Notes under the pieces: model-generated
Told to the model about the DNA's origin: nothing
What the model saw: only the letters and a program-made list of their open reading frames with translations
Databases searched by the model: none
Shown: piece by piece, positions 11,572-23,514 of the stretch
Layout: each line of letters opens with the position of its first letter
Numbering within the stretch: position 1 is the first letter of the stretch
Assembly: GCA_037576215.1 (NCBI GenBank)
Contig: JBANDB010000017.1
Span: 1,116,001-1,180,000, forward strand
Length of the DNA: 64,000 nucleotides
Source of the DNA: Armillaria gallica
Lineage: Eukaryota; Basidiomycota; Agaricomycetes; Agaricales; Physalacriaceae
Direction: 5' to 3'
Program-made: the position numbers and the translations under genes

Positions 11572-12994
11572 ATGGCATACGCGACACCCCACTTCACCAC
11601 CGCTGCAATGACGAGCGCCAGACGCGTAGCTTGCACCCAGCTACCTTCGGCCCCCGTCTTGCACAATTTTTCATTGACTCAGCCCACATCGTACGCGTCG
11701 TTGACTCCCGAGCACGAGAGTTCTGAGGATTATCACCTCACTGATGGCATCGATGGCCCTCCATCTCCTACATCTACCTTGGTTGGCAGCGACGACTCGC
11801 ATGGACGAGGTTCCTGCAAGGACAAATTGAATGGCGGCCCCATGCCTCATCTCATCGCCCTCGCAGACTGGGTCGCTGCGGTTCTAGTCTGCTCTGCTAT
11901 GGGGCAGACTCCGACGGCCCAGCAGACCATAAAGTGAGTTGATTTGCCTAACATTCCTCACCGTGCCTGATCGTCGTGGATGTAGTGAATTGTCGTTCTC
12001 GGCAACCTACGAAGAACTGCACAGCTTCGTCTATGACTTGATCATGTCGCATCATCAAACACCATTCACTCTATTCCACACCGTTGCCTACGCCACCCTG
12101 TACTTTGAAAAACAGGAACATATCACACTACGGGAGTTGGAAGAGCAACCAAAGAACGTCGAGACGTTCCGTCAACTGATGTTGATCCTCTTCTTCGTGG
12201 CGTTGGATCAATTTAATGCTGATCCGCTTCCTATGGAGACTAGGTGAATAATTAGCCTAGCAGATTTTAGTCGTTGCTAATAATCTTCGGGTAGAGCTGT
12301 TCTTACAGGGCTCACCATTGATCGGGTCCTTGCGACGCAGCGAGATGTGCTGGAGACAGTAGGGTCATATATCCAGATGTCTCGAGACGTCTGGAACATA
12401 TACACCAAGCATTTCAGGGAGTTATGCGCGCAGTCCTGGTTAGCGGTACACACCGACCACGACACACCTGCCATCGTCAACGCCTTCCTTACTTTGTCCA
12501 ACTTCACTTCATCGGCCGGTTCCTTACCCTTGCGCCAAGTCCCGTTGTCGTGGCTCGTTCCGTCGATCACCAAGCAGACGTTCTCCCCAATAGCACGCCC
12601 TAGCAGTGCGGCTGATCTCGTAAAGGTCGCCGAAATACCTCCTCCCACAAAATGGGATCCCTGTCAGGACCCGATAGTTCCCCTCCCTAGACGACAACAA
12701 GCCACTTCATCCACATACCTCACGGTGCCCCCGTCCGTTGACGACCTTATCCCTGAATTCAAGGGCTTGCCTATCGCGCCGAAAAGGGTTGGAAACGATC
12801 TGGATAGAGTTGAAGTTTGCACTCCTTGGGAGGTTCACCATCCTAAGCCGCGGCATGCTTTTCCTATTGACATTGATTGCCTCGCGAGGAAGGCCAATGT
12901 GTGGATTGAGCAGAAGACGGCGGCAGTACGTCGATACCGGCCCTTTGGGAGGGTTCCTGGCCCGCGTCCGGCCCGCGTACCGAGACCGTTCTAA
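11572..12994 (+). CDS. Uncharacterised protein, possible cyclin-like fold
   Basis: Three exons, about 440 residues. Intron 1 starts GTGAGT after QQTIN. Intron 2 starts GTGAAT and ends gggtag just before AVLTGLTIDRVLA. The middle part (YEELHSFVYDLIMSHHQTPF, then LFHTVAYATLYFEK) has the spacing of a fungal PHO80/PCL-type cyclin box, with a helix, a TP-x-x-L-like step and a Y-A-x-x-Y helix. The resemblance is weak and is my inference. The C-terminal half is proline-rich and basic (RRYRPFGRVPGPRPARVPRP). The first in-frame ATG after an upstream TTG-led open stretch was used. A possible alternative last exon in another frame runs to about 13112. Confidence 0.7.
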
Positions 12995-13502
12995 GGCGAG
13001 AGAGCATGAGGACTGTCCGGATTACTTGAAGCGCAACATCGATCTTTTGGAGGTCGAGGGAGACTTGAAAACCCCAAGGGTACTAGATACTAGAACTGTA
13101 GAAATAATATAGTAGGTAGAAATTAGAATCATAGAGTAGGTAGTACTAATAATTCATATATCCGTGACGTCGTCTGTCAGATATGACAATTGGAAGACCT
13201 CCCCGAGTTGTGGCAAGAATCGAGAATGCAGGAGCGATTCTGACTGCAGCGCGAAGATTTTATTGAGACAACATAAAGAAATGGAACTTCGGTTCCTGCA
13301 GGCTGCGCGGTGGCTTATATAAATTGATTTCCTGGGAAAGTATTACTGTGTTTGGGTTAGTACGTCTTCTCGATTGCCTTCGATCCCTTCCTCTTATATT
13401 CGCTTTGTTCATTTTTCTTCTTCCGTCTCAGCTTTCGTGTCCGTGCCTGCTCATGTTGCAGTCGCCGGTCGTTCTGTAACCATTGCTATTCCCGAATCCT
13501 CG
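12995..13502. other. Intergenic with candidate core promoter of the 13.5-kb gene
   Basis: Holds the 3' flank of the preceding gene and the promoter of the next. A near-repeat of tagtaggtag / gagtaggtag occurs at 13110-13145. Pyrimidine-rich sequence (about 13364-13435) follows the TATA-like element listed separately. Confidence 0.5.
13315..13324 (+). promoter_or_regulatory. TATA-like box
   Basis: The sequence cttatataaatt contains TATATAA about 185 bp upstream of the split start codon at 13503. A CT-rich tract lies between, which is the usual arrangement of a fungal core promoter. Prediction from motif only. Confidence 0.4.
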
Positions 13503-16500
13503 ATGTGCGTTGACTCGTCTTTTTTTCGTTGTTACGTCAACCACTTACAGACTTGATTTTGAATATTTACAGGAATACCTCTCGTGGGCAGCAGCCTCAA
13601 GTGAACTTGAAGGAGCGTATTGCCGCTCTTCAGCAGCGGAATGTTTCCCAAACACAGAGGCCGTCGGTGCCTTCCTTATCAACAAACCAGCCTATGATAC
13701 CCTCGAGTGGTCTCCGAGATAAAATCGCGAAATTCGAGCAGAAGGGAGGAGTTCCTGTGCCCCGAGGAAGTTTCGGTTTGGGGGCGCCTCCAACTGCAGA
13801 GAATGGGCAGACAAGAAAGAGGGGCGAGCTGTATGGGAACCGCATTCCTTCCGCGGTGCGAGTGGCCAGTGGGAGTAGCGCGCCTCCTATGAGTCGTTCC
13901 ACATCGCCGCTCTTCTTTTCTGGAGGAAGAAATTTTTCGCTGTCAGGACTGGATTACGACGATTTCTCAGATACTGCGGATTCTCCCAGGGACAGTCAGG
14001 CTTTTCGTTCTTTATCCCCTTCGCCTACTCCAGACGATACACCTGAAAACCCGCGAGTTTTTGGGTCCAAGTCGCGAAGCACATCATTTGCGGCAGCCCT
14101 CGATATAGCACGTCGAGCGGAAGCTTCGTCTGATCTCAATGGCAGAGGTGATACACCCTCCCGCGAATGTTCTCTTTCGCCACCCGTGTCTCCCGTACCG
14201 GGGACATCGTTTTTCTCCAGTATAGACATGGACAAGGTGCATGACACACCAGTGATCGAGTCTGACGAAAAGTCCGACGGGTCTTCATCTCCAAAATCCG
14301 AGTCTCAAGAGTACGCGCCGCCGGCAGTACCGGAGGATGAACCTTGTGTCGCGGTTTCACCTTCAGACATCGTTGAGGATTCAGCAACCTTGTTGGATCT
14401 GACTTTGGACAAGTCCGAGACAGATGTCGTAAGTTTGTGAGCCATCTGTGCATGAGAATTTCATTAACGGTGTATTACAGACCATAAATACCCCTGCTGT
14501 CAGCATGGACTCCTCGGATTTGGCGGACATTTCTTTCCAGAGTGACGACGCACCGATGGACGAGCCTGACACTCCAACTCCTGCTGCACTCGTTGAGCTG
14601 GAGCGGCCACAATCTCCAGTGCCCTTACTCACTTCGCCGTCACCACCGCCACCACCCGTCATATGTGTCACTGATGATGTCGGAGCTCATGCTGAAGTGG
14701 TATCCGATCTGGCAACCGCTACAAATGAAGAAAATGAAGAAGATTCGTCCATTGATGTGAATATCAATGTATCGTCCGACATCACCTCGATCGCAGCCTC
14801 CGAACTTGACCATCCGGTCACTGCAGACTTGATGCTCTATGAACGAGTGTCTGTGGAGGTGTCGAATCTACCTCAGTACCAGCTTTTACGGACGTCAGAT
14901 GATACCGCTGCAGCTGAGCAGAACGGAGTCCGTCCTTCACCGGAATCGTCGCGTCCGAGCAGTTCTGCTATAACCAGTCGCTCAGCCGAGTCCATTCTAG
15001 CCTCGGTTGAATTCCTGGAAGCTGAGAACAGTTATGTGGAGACGGACCATACGGAGCTGACCCCAATACCGGATTCTCCATTTGTTATAAACTCATATGA
15101 TGCCGAGTCCACCACACCTATTCCATCTCAGCCATCGTCTCCAGCTCGTGAAACTTTCTCACCTCCCACGCCCGTGACCCCTTTACCTCGCCCTGTGAGC
15201 ATGATAGAGACCAGCCCCAGTCACGTCACTACCACTCATCGTAAAACCAGTAGCGGCACCCAAGCCTCGCCGATCCAACCTTTGGAATCCTCTCCTTACC
15301 CCACAGAAACCGAATTTGGCGAGCTAACACTACACACAACTTCACGCTCGTTTTCACATACTCACACTTTCGTTTCGCACTACGCCGAATTGGAGCCGGC
15401 AACAACTGGAGATCCATCATTCTCGGCCGTTGTGCACGGCAGAGTGAGGGAGGTGGCGACGTTGCCTTCAAGGTCCCTTCATCCGCCTTCCACGCCTCAG
15501 ATGAGCAGGGTCAACCACGCCATGAACGTAGAACCGCCTCCCACTCCTGGATCCAACGAATTGGCGCTGCTGCTTAAGGATGCTGCCCTTCTGGAACGCT
15601 CACTGATGAACGGGGAGTTACCAAGCGAGGTCGGCTACGCGGAAAAGAACAGGTCTGTCTCCACCCCCGAAAATCCACACCGTCATCTACAGGAGATGAA
15701 GGCGGCTGAAGTCCGGTTACCCCGCGTTCTTAACAAAGACGACCCAGTAAGGCGAAAACGAAGCTTTCGCATGCCGCAGGCCCTTACTCGAAACAAGTCC
15801 AAGCCTCGAGAAGACGCTAGCAAGGTCTCCCAGGACTCTGATATGGAAAAGGGTAGTGGTGAGGCCACTTCTTCTAATAGGCCAACAGCGTCAGGTCCCG
15901 AGTCTGGTCAGACCAATTCGACGTCGGGCCACGTCCGACAAGGATCTGGTAGCGTTTTAGAGGCAACACCAGAGGATGATCGACCCCCAACGCCACCGCC
16001 AAAATCTCCCCGTTCCAAATACCTCGCCAGTTTCAGAAGACTGGCCAACGCTTCTCGTTCCTCCACCTTTCATGGTGCGTCGCGTCACAGCGTCTCTTCT
16101 GAGATCTCATCCGACGATTCTCTTCCGGTCGTCACTCCTCCCGATAATAGCTCGGACTTGATCGATTCAGGGGCTATACGATCAGGGGCTGGGACTGGCA
16201 TAGGATTTAGGGCATCTGCACCGAGCGGTATAGCATGGCCTTCATTATCTCCGAAGAAAAACGGTAGTGTCAACAGGGCGTCATCTTTTGCAGAGAAGAT
16301 GTGGCGTCGAGGGAGAACCAAGTCGACCATCAGTATCGTTAGTACGATCGACGGTGACGGTAAGTTTCTGGGCACTGCGATATCCGCTCCTTGGTTCTAA
16401 CAAGACATTCCAGATCATAGCACTTTGGGTACTATCAAGAGTGTGCTTCCTCGATTAAATCGCAAACCGTCTGCGCCTGCAATCTCAAAAACATACACGG

Positions 16501-17006
16501 GTGTCGCACAATCTGCGTCCTCCCAGGATAACATCATAGTACCTCCCGTGAGGTCTCAATCCCTACGCTCTCTTCACCAGGCTTCTCAAAGACCACCTCT
16601 ACCCCCACCCGGCACCATGCCTCCATTGCCACATGCATACCTAGATCTCCTCAGCTCACCTCAACAATCAAAATTTGATCACAACTTGGGCTCCGGTCGT
16701 AGTTCCACTAATACCTCTCCGCGCCCTGTTTCATGGGCGACGGTATCTTCGAACGTTTCGTCACCATCCACTCTTCTTGATCGGGATCTGTTCGACGCAT
16801 TCCCTTCGGTGCCTCAGAACCTACCCTCTCGTTTACCCCCAGGTTACTCGATGGCGTCAGAATCGGGAGGCGGCTGGAAAACGCCTACCCAAACTAATCC
16901 TTGTCCAATCCCCGAACAGAATGCAGGCTCTATCGATCGGTCAAATACGGTTCGTAGACCTCGGACGTCAACAGAGACCTGCAGGCAGACATCTACGGTA
17001 CCGTAG
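13503..17006 (+). CDS. Large Ser/Pro-rich disordered protein; start codon split by an intron
   Basis: About 1,110 residues, four exons, no domain I can name. The initiator ATG is split: AT at 13503-13504, intron 13505-13572 (GTGCGT...tttacag), G at 13573. This gives MNTSRGQQPQVNLKERIAAL and on. Without splicing the frame ends after 17 codons. Other introns are 14429-14480 and 16360-16413. Short ordered islands are LKERIAALQQRN and GLRDKIAKFEQKGGVPVPRG near the N-terminus, which look like helical or actin/SH3-type adaptor motifs. PPTPPPKSPRSKYLASFRRL and SFAEKMWRRGRTKS come later. Many SP/TP sites and PxxP runs suggest a phosphorylated scaffold, perhaps in polarity or endocytosis, but this is inference. 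It is convergent with TRF4. Confidence 0.75.
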
Positions 17007-17553
17007 CCCTGGGATTAGACAATTCTAGTTACCCTCCCCATGATATCATCATTTAGTCGCATTTCACATCTTCGTGCTATTTCCGATTTGCTCTCGATTA
17101 TTAATTTACCACTGTAACATATTCACTTTGGAAGTCAATGTAATGAGGATCGGAAGGAAATAGATCCGAGAATGTTAACGCTTTGATTTCCGCTTCAAAA
17201 TCACCGGCGTCCAATGAAGACGGTGGGGACGGGATTGTGGGAGTTGACAGGCACCTTGGAAAATGCGGACTGGTGCAAGAGGGCTGTCGTATAGATGGGC
17301 ATAGTACGTTTTTGGGGAAAGAATCATTGATATCTCCTAACCCCGAGGACCACAAAAGATCTGTAGTCACTCGAAGCTGATCGCCATTGTACTGTCGGAG
17401 CAATGTCGGAGTGGACGAAGTTTTAGCTAGACAATATTTATAGAAGAGCAAGTCGACAACAAAACAAATGGAAAAAGCAGCGAACGAGCTTGGAATGAGA
17501 TTATAGAGAGTACCATGAATCCAATATTCTAACAAGGGTAACCAAGAGGTAGT
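17007..17553. other. Convergent intergenic region with an unassigned minus-strand open frame
   Basis: Lies between the 3' ends of two convergent genes. The minus strand is open from 17535 to 17101 (144 codons) but has no ATG. It reads like real coding sequence in places (LRQYNGDQLRVTTDLLW, FEAEIKALTFSDLFPSDP). It could be an alternative last exon of TRF4 or an antisense transcript; see findings. Confidence 0.3.
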
Positions 17554-20113
17554 TCAATTATCACTGTCTTCGACGTCGCCGGGTCCAATGCCTTTGGATA
17601 GCCAATAGGACTGCTTGCGATCGCGGTCCTCGATATCGGCTTTGCGTATCGACTCTTTATTTGCAGGGCGGTTTGAGGAGTCACTGGCGTACTCGCCCTC
17701 TTCTTCAGAAAGGCTGTCCTCGTCTGCCGTAAAAATCCCCCCAGCATCAACATTGCGTCTACGTTTCTTCGACGGCCCCGCCTTCTCTCCCTCCGCAACG
17801 CTATCCTCGTCCGCCGTGAAGGCCCCCCTGAAACCAGCCGGTGTTCCCTTGCGCCTGCGTTTCTTCGGCGGCTCCTTCCCAATGTTATATCTCCCTCCAT
17901 CAGACTCGTCATCTGCCTCTCGCCGACGTTTCTTGCTCTCTTTCTCCTGTTCTGAATCGGTGCCCAGATCCACGTCCATCTCGCGCATATTCTTCGATGA
18001 GTCACTAACTCCGTTTGAGCGACCATCGAACACTTGGGGAAGTGGTTTCTGGCCAACCATTCTATGTAAATCCCCAGAATCGTATACTTCCTGGACCACT
18101 TTTCGGTGATTTATTGTCTGTGAAGGTGATGAAACCAAGATGACCTTATAAACGAGAAAATGTAAGTACCTCCTGCGTTATGCTCACGATAGCCGATAAA
18201 ACGCTCAGATCCGCAGGGTCGAACCTATCCCGCAATTGCACTGTGTTTCCTGATCGTCGAGAGTTGATGATCCCAGCCTTCAAGTACGCAGCAGAGGCCA
18301 GGATGTTGAAAGCACCAGCAAAAGTGGTCTTGACTTTGTTGAATGCGAACGAACCAACTGATATATCATTCGCTGTGATGATGGTGAGCTCGAACGGCCC
18401 GTGTTAATCAATGTCCATTCACGTACAAGGGTCTGCAGGATCTTCAATAGATAGAAGCAATCCTCTCGAATCGTTATACCATCCCCTTTGCCGTTTATTG
18501 TAATAGGTCCCACCGTCCCTCACCGAGATCCCAACGTCATTGAAGTTAAAGTAGCAGCCATATAACTCGAAGAACTCCATGACCAAGACACCCATGTTGG
18601 CATCGACGTCGATTTCTCCCCTTCGAATCTTCGGGTGCATCTGCAAGAAGCTGACAACTAAACAGACGATCGCGTAGCTGCCCAGTCCGCCTGTATATAC
18701 TTCGTTCATGCCTCGTTGAGCAAGAAACATCTTCGTGATGAGTACGAGACTACGCAGCGCCATGCAATCTCGCCCGTGCATGTCGCGTAGGAAGCCGTTG
18801 ATGATATCGACGCCGACCAGTCCATTGCCCTGATTTATGCTGATGTCGACATGGAACATGCCAAGCCTTGTGACGAACTTGACAATGGGGACACGCGCCT
18901 TGGCGATGATGCTAACCCGGTCAGTTATACCGGCTCGTTTTAGGGTTGCAGCGAGAGAGTGAAGGACAGTAACTTTGTTGCTATATGCCATGGAATCGGA
19001 GATAATAACGAGGTCGATGTCACTAAGAAAACATCAACGACAGAGTCTGTAGTGTAAAGGAAAGAAGACGAACCCAGTTGGCAGGTATAGCTTGGTCGCG
19101 TAACTTCCGAAAGGGAGAACTTTGGCGTCTGCAAACGATGCAGCGACCGCTTGTTTGATATGTGCCACCACAAGACCACGGATCTCATCTTCTACTGGCG
19201 TCGGTGATATCCATTTGGTGAATGCCTCTACTTCCCGGTGCAAACTGATTGGCAGTGAGAACGTGCCGGTGGAAAACAGAATGGACATACACTTCAGCAA
19301 CATTGATGCAAGTATCCAGGTCCAAGTTCTCGAGCCACGGAACCTTCTCTACCTTCCTGGTTCTGTAATCCGGTTCGTATTTTGCCTTTTCTCGACGTCT
19401 ACGATCCGTATACGTTTCTCTTTCTCGACTGCGGCGGCGCTCTTTACCGCGGTCCCACTCTCGTTCCGGGGGAGAATGGTCTCTTTCTATAACATAAGTT
19501 TGAGATGAATAACGAGACGAAGAATACGAAGCATACTTTTGCTCTTCTTCTCTCGCCTGTCGTTGTCGGTATCATCGTCGCGCCTTCGTCTACTGTCACG
19601 GTCCTTGTCCTCTCTGCGGCCATCCCTTTCATCTGAGCGAGACATTAATCCATCGTCACGCTCCTTTCCCTTCGTATCGCTCTTCTTTTCATTGCTATTA
19701 TCCAAATCTGAGTCGTCGAAGGAAACGAAATCTGCACCGGCACCGAGATCCTTGGACACGGTTTGCGCGTCGTTGTCGTCAATGACAACGACTTCTCGCG
19801 CTACTTCTATACCATTATTCGCCTTTGATTTCCTATTTCCCTTCCTTTGACTTCTCGGTTCTCGTGGAGCGTCTGGGGGTGGTATAGAGGAGGATGAGGC
19901 GATTTTCTCGGCTGGCAAAGCACTATCATTGCGCGGCGGGCGACTTGGATTAGGAACTCTGTCGCGTTTGATTTTTGGGCGGCTTTTAATGGCAGGAGGT
20001 GCAGGTGCAGGCGACGCGGCGGGACCATCGGCGGTAGGCGTGTTGGTTCCAGAACTTTTTTTCTTGCGTTTCAATGCAGGTGAAGGTTGGACGGGGGGAA
20101 CCTGTTCTTCCAT
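17554..20113 (-). CDS. TRF4: Non-canonical poly(A) polymerase Trf4/5 (TRAMP complex)
   Basis: Adds short poly(A) tails to aberrant nuclear RNAs to mark them for the exosome. Six exons, about 770 residues. The N-terminal 190 residues are low-complexity and RD/DR-rich. The catalytic core starts at WLENLDLDTC (family-typical P-W) and LHREVEAFTKWISPTPVE. It continues with the nucleotidyltransferase signature LPFGSYATKLYLPTGDIDLV (GS then DxD) and the third-carboxylate strand MFHVDISIN. The PAP-associated domain follows: SLVLITKMFLAQRGMNEVYT, GGLGSYAIVCLVVSFLQMHP, VLVMEFFELYG and GLLLSIEDPADPCTNDISVG, where the nucleotide-recognition loop sits. The C-terminus has two copies of a basic-then-FTADEDS unit. 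Convergent with the upstream scaffold gene. Identity is firm. Confidence 0.93.
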
Positions 20114-20627
20114 GGTCGTATTGAACTGGAAGAAGGTTGGTATTGAGTGTCGTCCAGACGGAGGATGTGGAAATGTTGAAGAGGCTTTTGCTCTCCGGAT
20201 ATCGGCCCGAGAGCCTCAGAAGCAACGTTGACCACTGGGTTAGGGTTTCTACCTGGCGTCGAATATCCATGCGATGATTCGTATTCCCTTCTTCGTTTCG
20301 CAATACAGATACACCAGGGGTACAAGCAAGTCTTGTAAGCACTTCTTTATGCAACTAATTATCTGGTTAATCTGTTGCTAGTTCCTCCAAAGCAGTTTGT
20401 GATCTCTTTTTCAAGCGAAGGATCCGAGAGCTTGAAAGACCAGGATCGTGCCGAAAATAAAGTGCTGTAGGTATTTGTTCATGTCATCAATGACAACATC
20501 GCTCAAAATGTTCGTACAGGGATTTCTTCGTTGACAAGAACCGTAGGAACACCGGGCTTGCTCCCAAACGTGCAAGCCAAATTCTGTGGCGAAATAATTG
20601 GATTGGTAGAAGCCGTAGACCATCACC
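20114..20627. other. Divergent intergenic region with one small minus-strand ORF
   Basis: Shared 5' flank of TRF4 and the ankyrin-like gene. A 72-codon ATG-led frame on the minus strand (20629-20411) codes for a small Cys-containing polypeptide with a hydrophobic end (QHFIFGTILVFQALGSF). Its ATG overlaps the plus-strand ATG at 20628. No splice or homology support, so I do not call it a gene. Confidence 0.3.
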
Positions 20628-21449
20628 ATGAATTATCGAGGTTCTAAATTAGAGCGACTACCTGTAGAGGTAGGCAATTAGCTGTTCTTGACTTTTGCTT
20701 GGGCTAATAAGAGGCAGCTTCTATATGAGATACAACTTTTCTCTCTTTCGGAGAGTCTGCCATACTCCTCTCGCCTTCTCTATGATACCTTCAATGCCTC
20801 TCCAAATTCCTTTCGTGCCCAATACATACTAGGGCGTGTCTTACGCCTCTCACCTTCATGGCCTCCAGAACTCTATTCCAGAGTTATACGATTCCGACTA
20901 TGCTCCTCACAAGTCCTGGATATAATCTGTGATCGTTGTGCCGATGCCACTGGTCTCTCCCAGACCACAGATATCCCCCGACATCTTTTCCAACACTTGC
21001 TTAGGCTGAAAAAGCCTGCAAGCCAGTGGACCGAGGCAGACCATCCGCTGCCCTACCTCCGACATCTGCACCAAAAGGTGCCTAATCTAAATCTGAATGC
21101 GCATAGCGGCTTTGCTCTGGCAATGGCTGTACATGGAGGGTTTGTGCAACTAATACAATGCCTCCTTGCACTAGGGGCAGATCCTCGGAGGAAAAACGGT
21201 CTATCTGTTTTGATTGCCGTTCGAAACAAGAACCTCCCCCTTGTTCGATTGCTGGTGGAACCAGGCTACGGGCAAAACATCAATAGTCCAAAAAAGCGTA
21301 AGATTGCCGACAGGATACAGTGCGAGCGATACCCCGGGCTGCTCAAAGCCGCTGTGAAGTGCGACGCGAGGGATATCGTGGATTACTTGCGTCAGAAAGG
21401 CTGTGTACCGGATATGGAGACACTCGGTTTAATGCATAATTCTCATTAA
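20628..21449 (+). CDS. Ankyrin-repeat-like protein
   Basis: About 260 residues in two exons. Exon 1 is ATG to 20669 (MNYRGSKLERLPVE). A 42-nt intron (20670-20711, GTAGGC...aataag) joins it in frame to RQLLYEIQLFSLSESLPYSS. The second exon is open upstream only to a TAG and has no ATG of its own, so the spliced start is needed. The body has ankyrin-like helices: HSGFALAMAVHGGFVQLIQC LLALGADPRRKNGLSVLIAV then RNKNLPLVRLLVEPG. A later KAAVKCDARDIVDYLRQKGC is another degenerate repeat. It probably mediates protein contacts; partner unknown. It converges on the minus-strand gene at 21595. Confidence 0.7.
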
Positions 21450-21594
21450 CACTGTTACGTGGGTCTGCTGCGCCGTCGATGGACACAAGAATGTTTGTCG
21501 CGAAGCCATCTTTTGACGTACGCCTTGTACGAATGCCCTCGTCAGAAAACAGCTGATATGTACAGGAAAGATGACCTTACAGGTATGCCACATG

Positions 21595-22167
21595 CTAGTC
21601 TTGATCAACGGGAACAGCGATTCGTCTCATCGCAGTAAAATAATCAGATCCAACTTGATACTTTCTTCTCACTGTCTCGTCGGATGCTCTAGGGCCATAG
21701 AGCGTGAGACGGCAAAACAGAGACGGGTCCTCACAATCTTCTCCACACCCTGTCCATAGGACCTCTAAAAATGAGTCGTTGCTGGATGTCCACAGCATAC
21801 TCTCGTCCTCTTCTTCCTCGTCCTCTCCTATCCGTATGGTATGAACGCACATCAACCCTCTAGCAGCTCTCGGGATGGTGTCGAAATCCATATTGAGCAC
21901 TAGACTCCGTTTCACTTCAACCCGTGCCATCATGTCGGCCCGTATTTCTCGATATTCATCGCTCTGGCGCCATACATCCCGTTCCTGCGCACTGTGCCAT
22001 CCAGTTAGCAGGTACATGACACCCGGAAGCTTGACGTCGGCGTAGAATGTCAAAGGGTATGAAGAATACGATGGTTGGAGGCTACACCAGAACGTGTAGA
22101 TCCTGGATAGTGATTCGAAGTTGTTGGGGGGGACATGGTGGAGCGTTATGAGTTCGGTCAAGGGCAT
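21595..22167 (-). CDS. Uncharacterised 190-residue protein, possible dimeric alpha/beta-barrel fold
   Basis: One exon with a clear ATG (MPLTELITLHHVPPNN). The first half reads as an ABM/dimeric alpha-beta barrel strand-helix order: a LITLHHV strand, a LSRIYTFWCSLQ helix, the strand PGVMYLLTGWHSAQERDVWR and then SDEYREI. The pattern G-W-x-S-x-x-x-x-x-x-W-x-x-S-x-E-Y is common in fungal proteins of that fold. No catalytic residue can be assigned. A highly acidic stretch (GEDEEEEDES) lies in the middle. It is convergent with the ankyrin-like gene with 145 bp between stops. Fold assignment is inference. Confidence 0.65.
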   Translation of the reverse strand: MPLTELITLHHVPPNNFESLSRIYTFWCSLQPSYSSYPLTFYADVKLPGVMYLLTGWHSAQERDVWRQSDEYREIRADMMARVEVKRSLVLNMDFDTIPRAARGLMCVHTIRIGEDEEEEDESMLWTSSNDSFLEVLWTGCGEDCEDPSLFCRLTLYGPRASDETVRRKYQVGSDYFTAMRRIAVPVDQD

Positions 22168-23514
22168 GTAGAGGGCGAGTTGTCGGGACGTTTAGTATCG
22201 TTGGACTCCTTTTCTATCAGGTTTTCTTCCGGTAATCCTCGAAAGCAGCGATGTCAGTGCTTCGGGTTGAGAGCCGAGCGCATAGCAGTTACCTATACAA
22301 ATTTCTGTTCCGCCGAGATGTTTCGATCCCCGGGATGGTATCGTTCCCGGATGCTGTTCGTAAGCTGTAGTGCAATTGGTGTACCGGTGTTCAAGTAATT
22401 CTGATACACGGATGAAGTGAACCAGATATCACTGTATAAGCAAGGCCAGCCACGAGAGTATATTATCAATGGGAGGGAGCATCACCGAGAAGGCATTTGC
22501 AAGCCGGGAAGAGGAAGCATCATCTCTAAACCGCTTTGTTGTATGGTCAGCGTAATTAGCGCCATGGAAGTTGTGAACTCACGGGGAAAGATTCGGGATA
22601 AGAGAGATGACATTACTTATGAGTAACGCACTCTGATACAAAACGTCCTCCAAGGCCTTGAAAACGTCGGCGAGGGTCACCTAAGTCTGGATATTTGGAC
22701 CAAGATCGCTCTCGAACTTTGTAATTATTGAGGCCTCCAGGCCCAAGACGTGCTGGCTATGCATCCAGAGCTTCGGTCATCGCTTATGCGCCTTCTCCGA
22801 GCGAAATACCAGCTTGGCTCTCTGTTACGACCCACCTCCCGTCTCAGGTTCAAAGTTTAGCCCCAGACTAGCCCGAACGTAAATCTGGCCAAGTGTTATT
22901 TAAGGAGGGCGGAAGGTGTAGCGGAAGGAACGGGATTGTGGAGCCGATAAAGGCCATGATGCATGATCCCCCGCAGCCCGAGCCGGTAGCCCCTCTTGTG
23001 TCCACCACCTTGCGCAAATTGATACTGCGTCCAATTCCGGGGCACGCTCATCCCAACCTACTGACTTGTGTGTTTAGAGAGGAAGATCCAATGATGTCGG
23101 CAGTTTTCCTTTGGTTTTGCACCGCACTTGTAATCATTGTTAGTATCAACATTGGGAACAACGGCAATATTGGTGGCACGACACCTAGCATGCTGATCTC
23201 TGGTTAGACAGATGGCTATGGACAGAAGGAGTGAGCTGATCGCCGTCTCTGTTCCTCGAGAGTCCGTGCCTTACTCCTTTGCGACTGTCCTTTTGTAACC
23301 GATTTCTATATATCCCTTCCTCAATAGCGTCCTCTGTCTCCGGTATGACTGTTGACAACGTTAGCTTTCTGAGGTGATTGCCCTACTTCCTGAAGTTTTC
23401 TGGGTGGAGGCAGAGTCTGAGTTATATATAAAAGCAACAATGTACAAATTCGGCATAACCACTGCAATTGGACCTATATCGGTACCGGCACCATTTTTAT
23501 CTACAGAGATATAT
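22168..23514. other. Intergenic, no supported gene
   Basis: A 104-codon plus-strand frame (22893-23207) begins at GTG and includes one good membrane-type helix (AVFLWFCTALVIIVSIN). It has no start codon or splice signals I trust and could be a relic of a membrane protein gene. Otherwise this holds the 5' flank of the 21.6-kb gene and the 3' flank of the monooxygenase. Confidence 0.35.
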
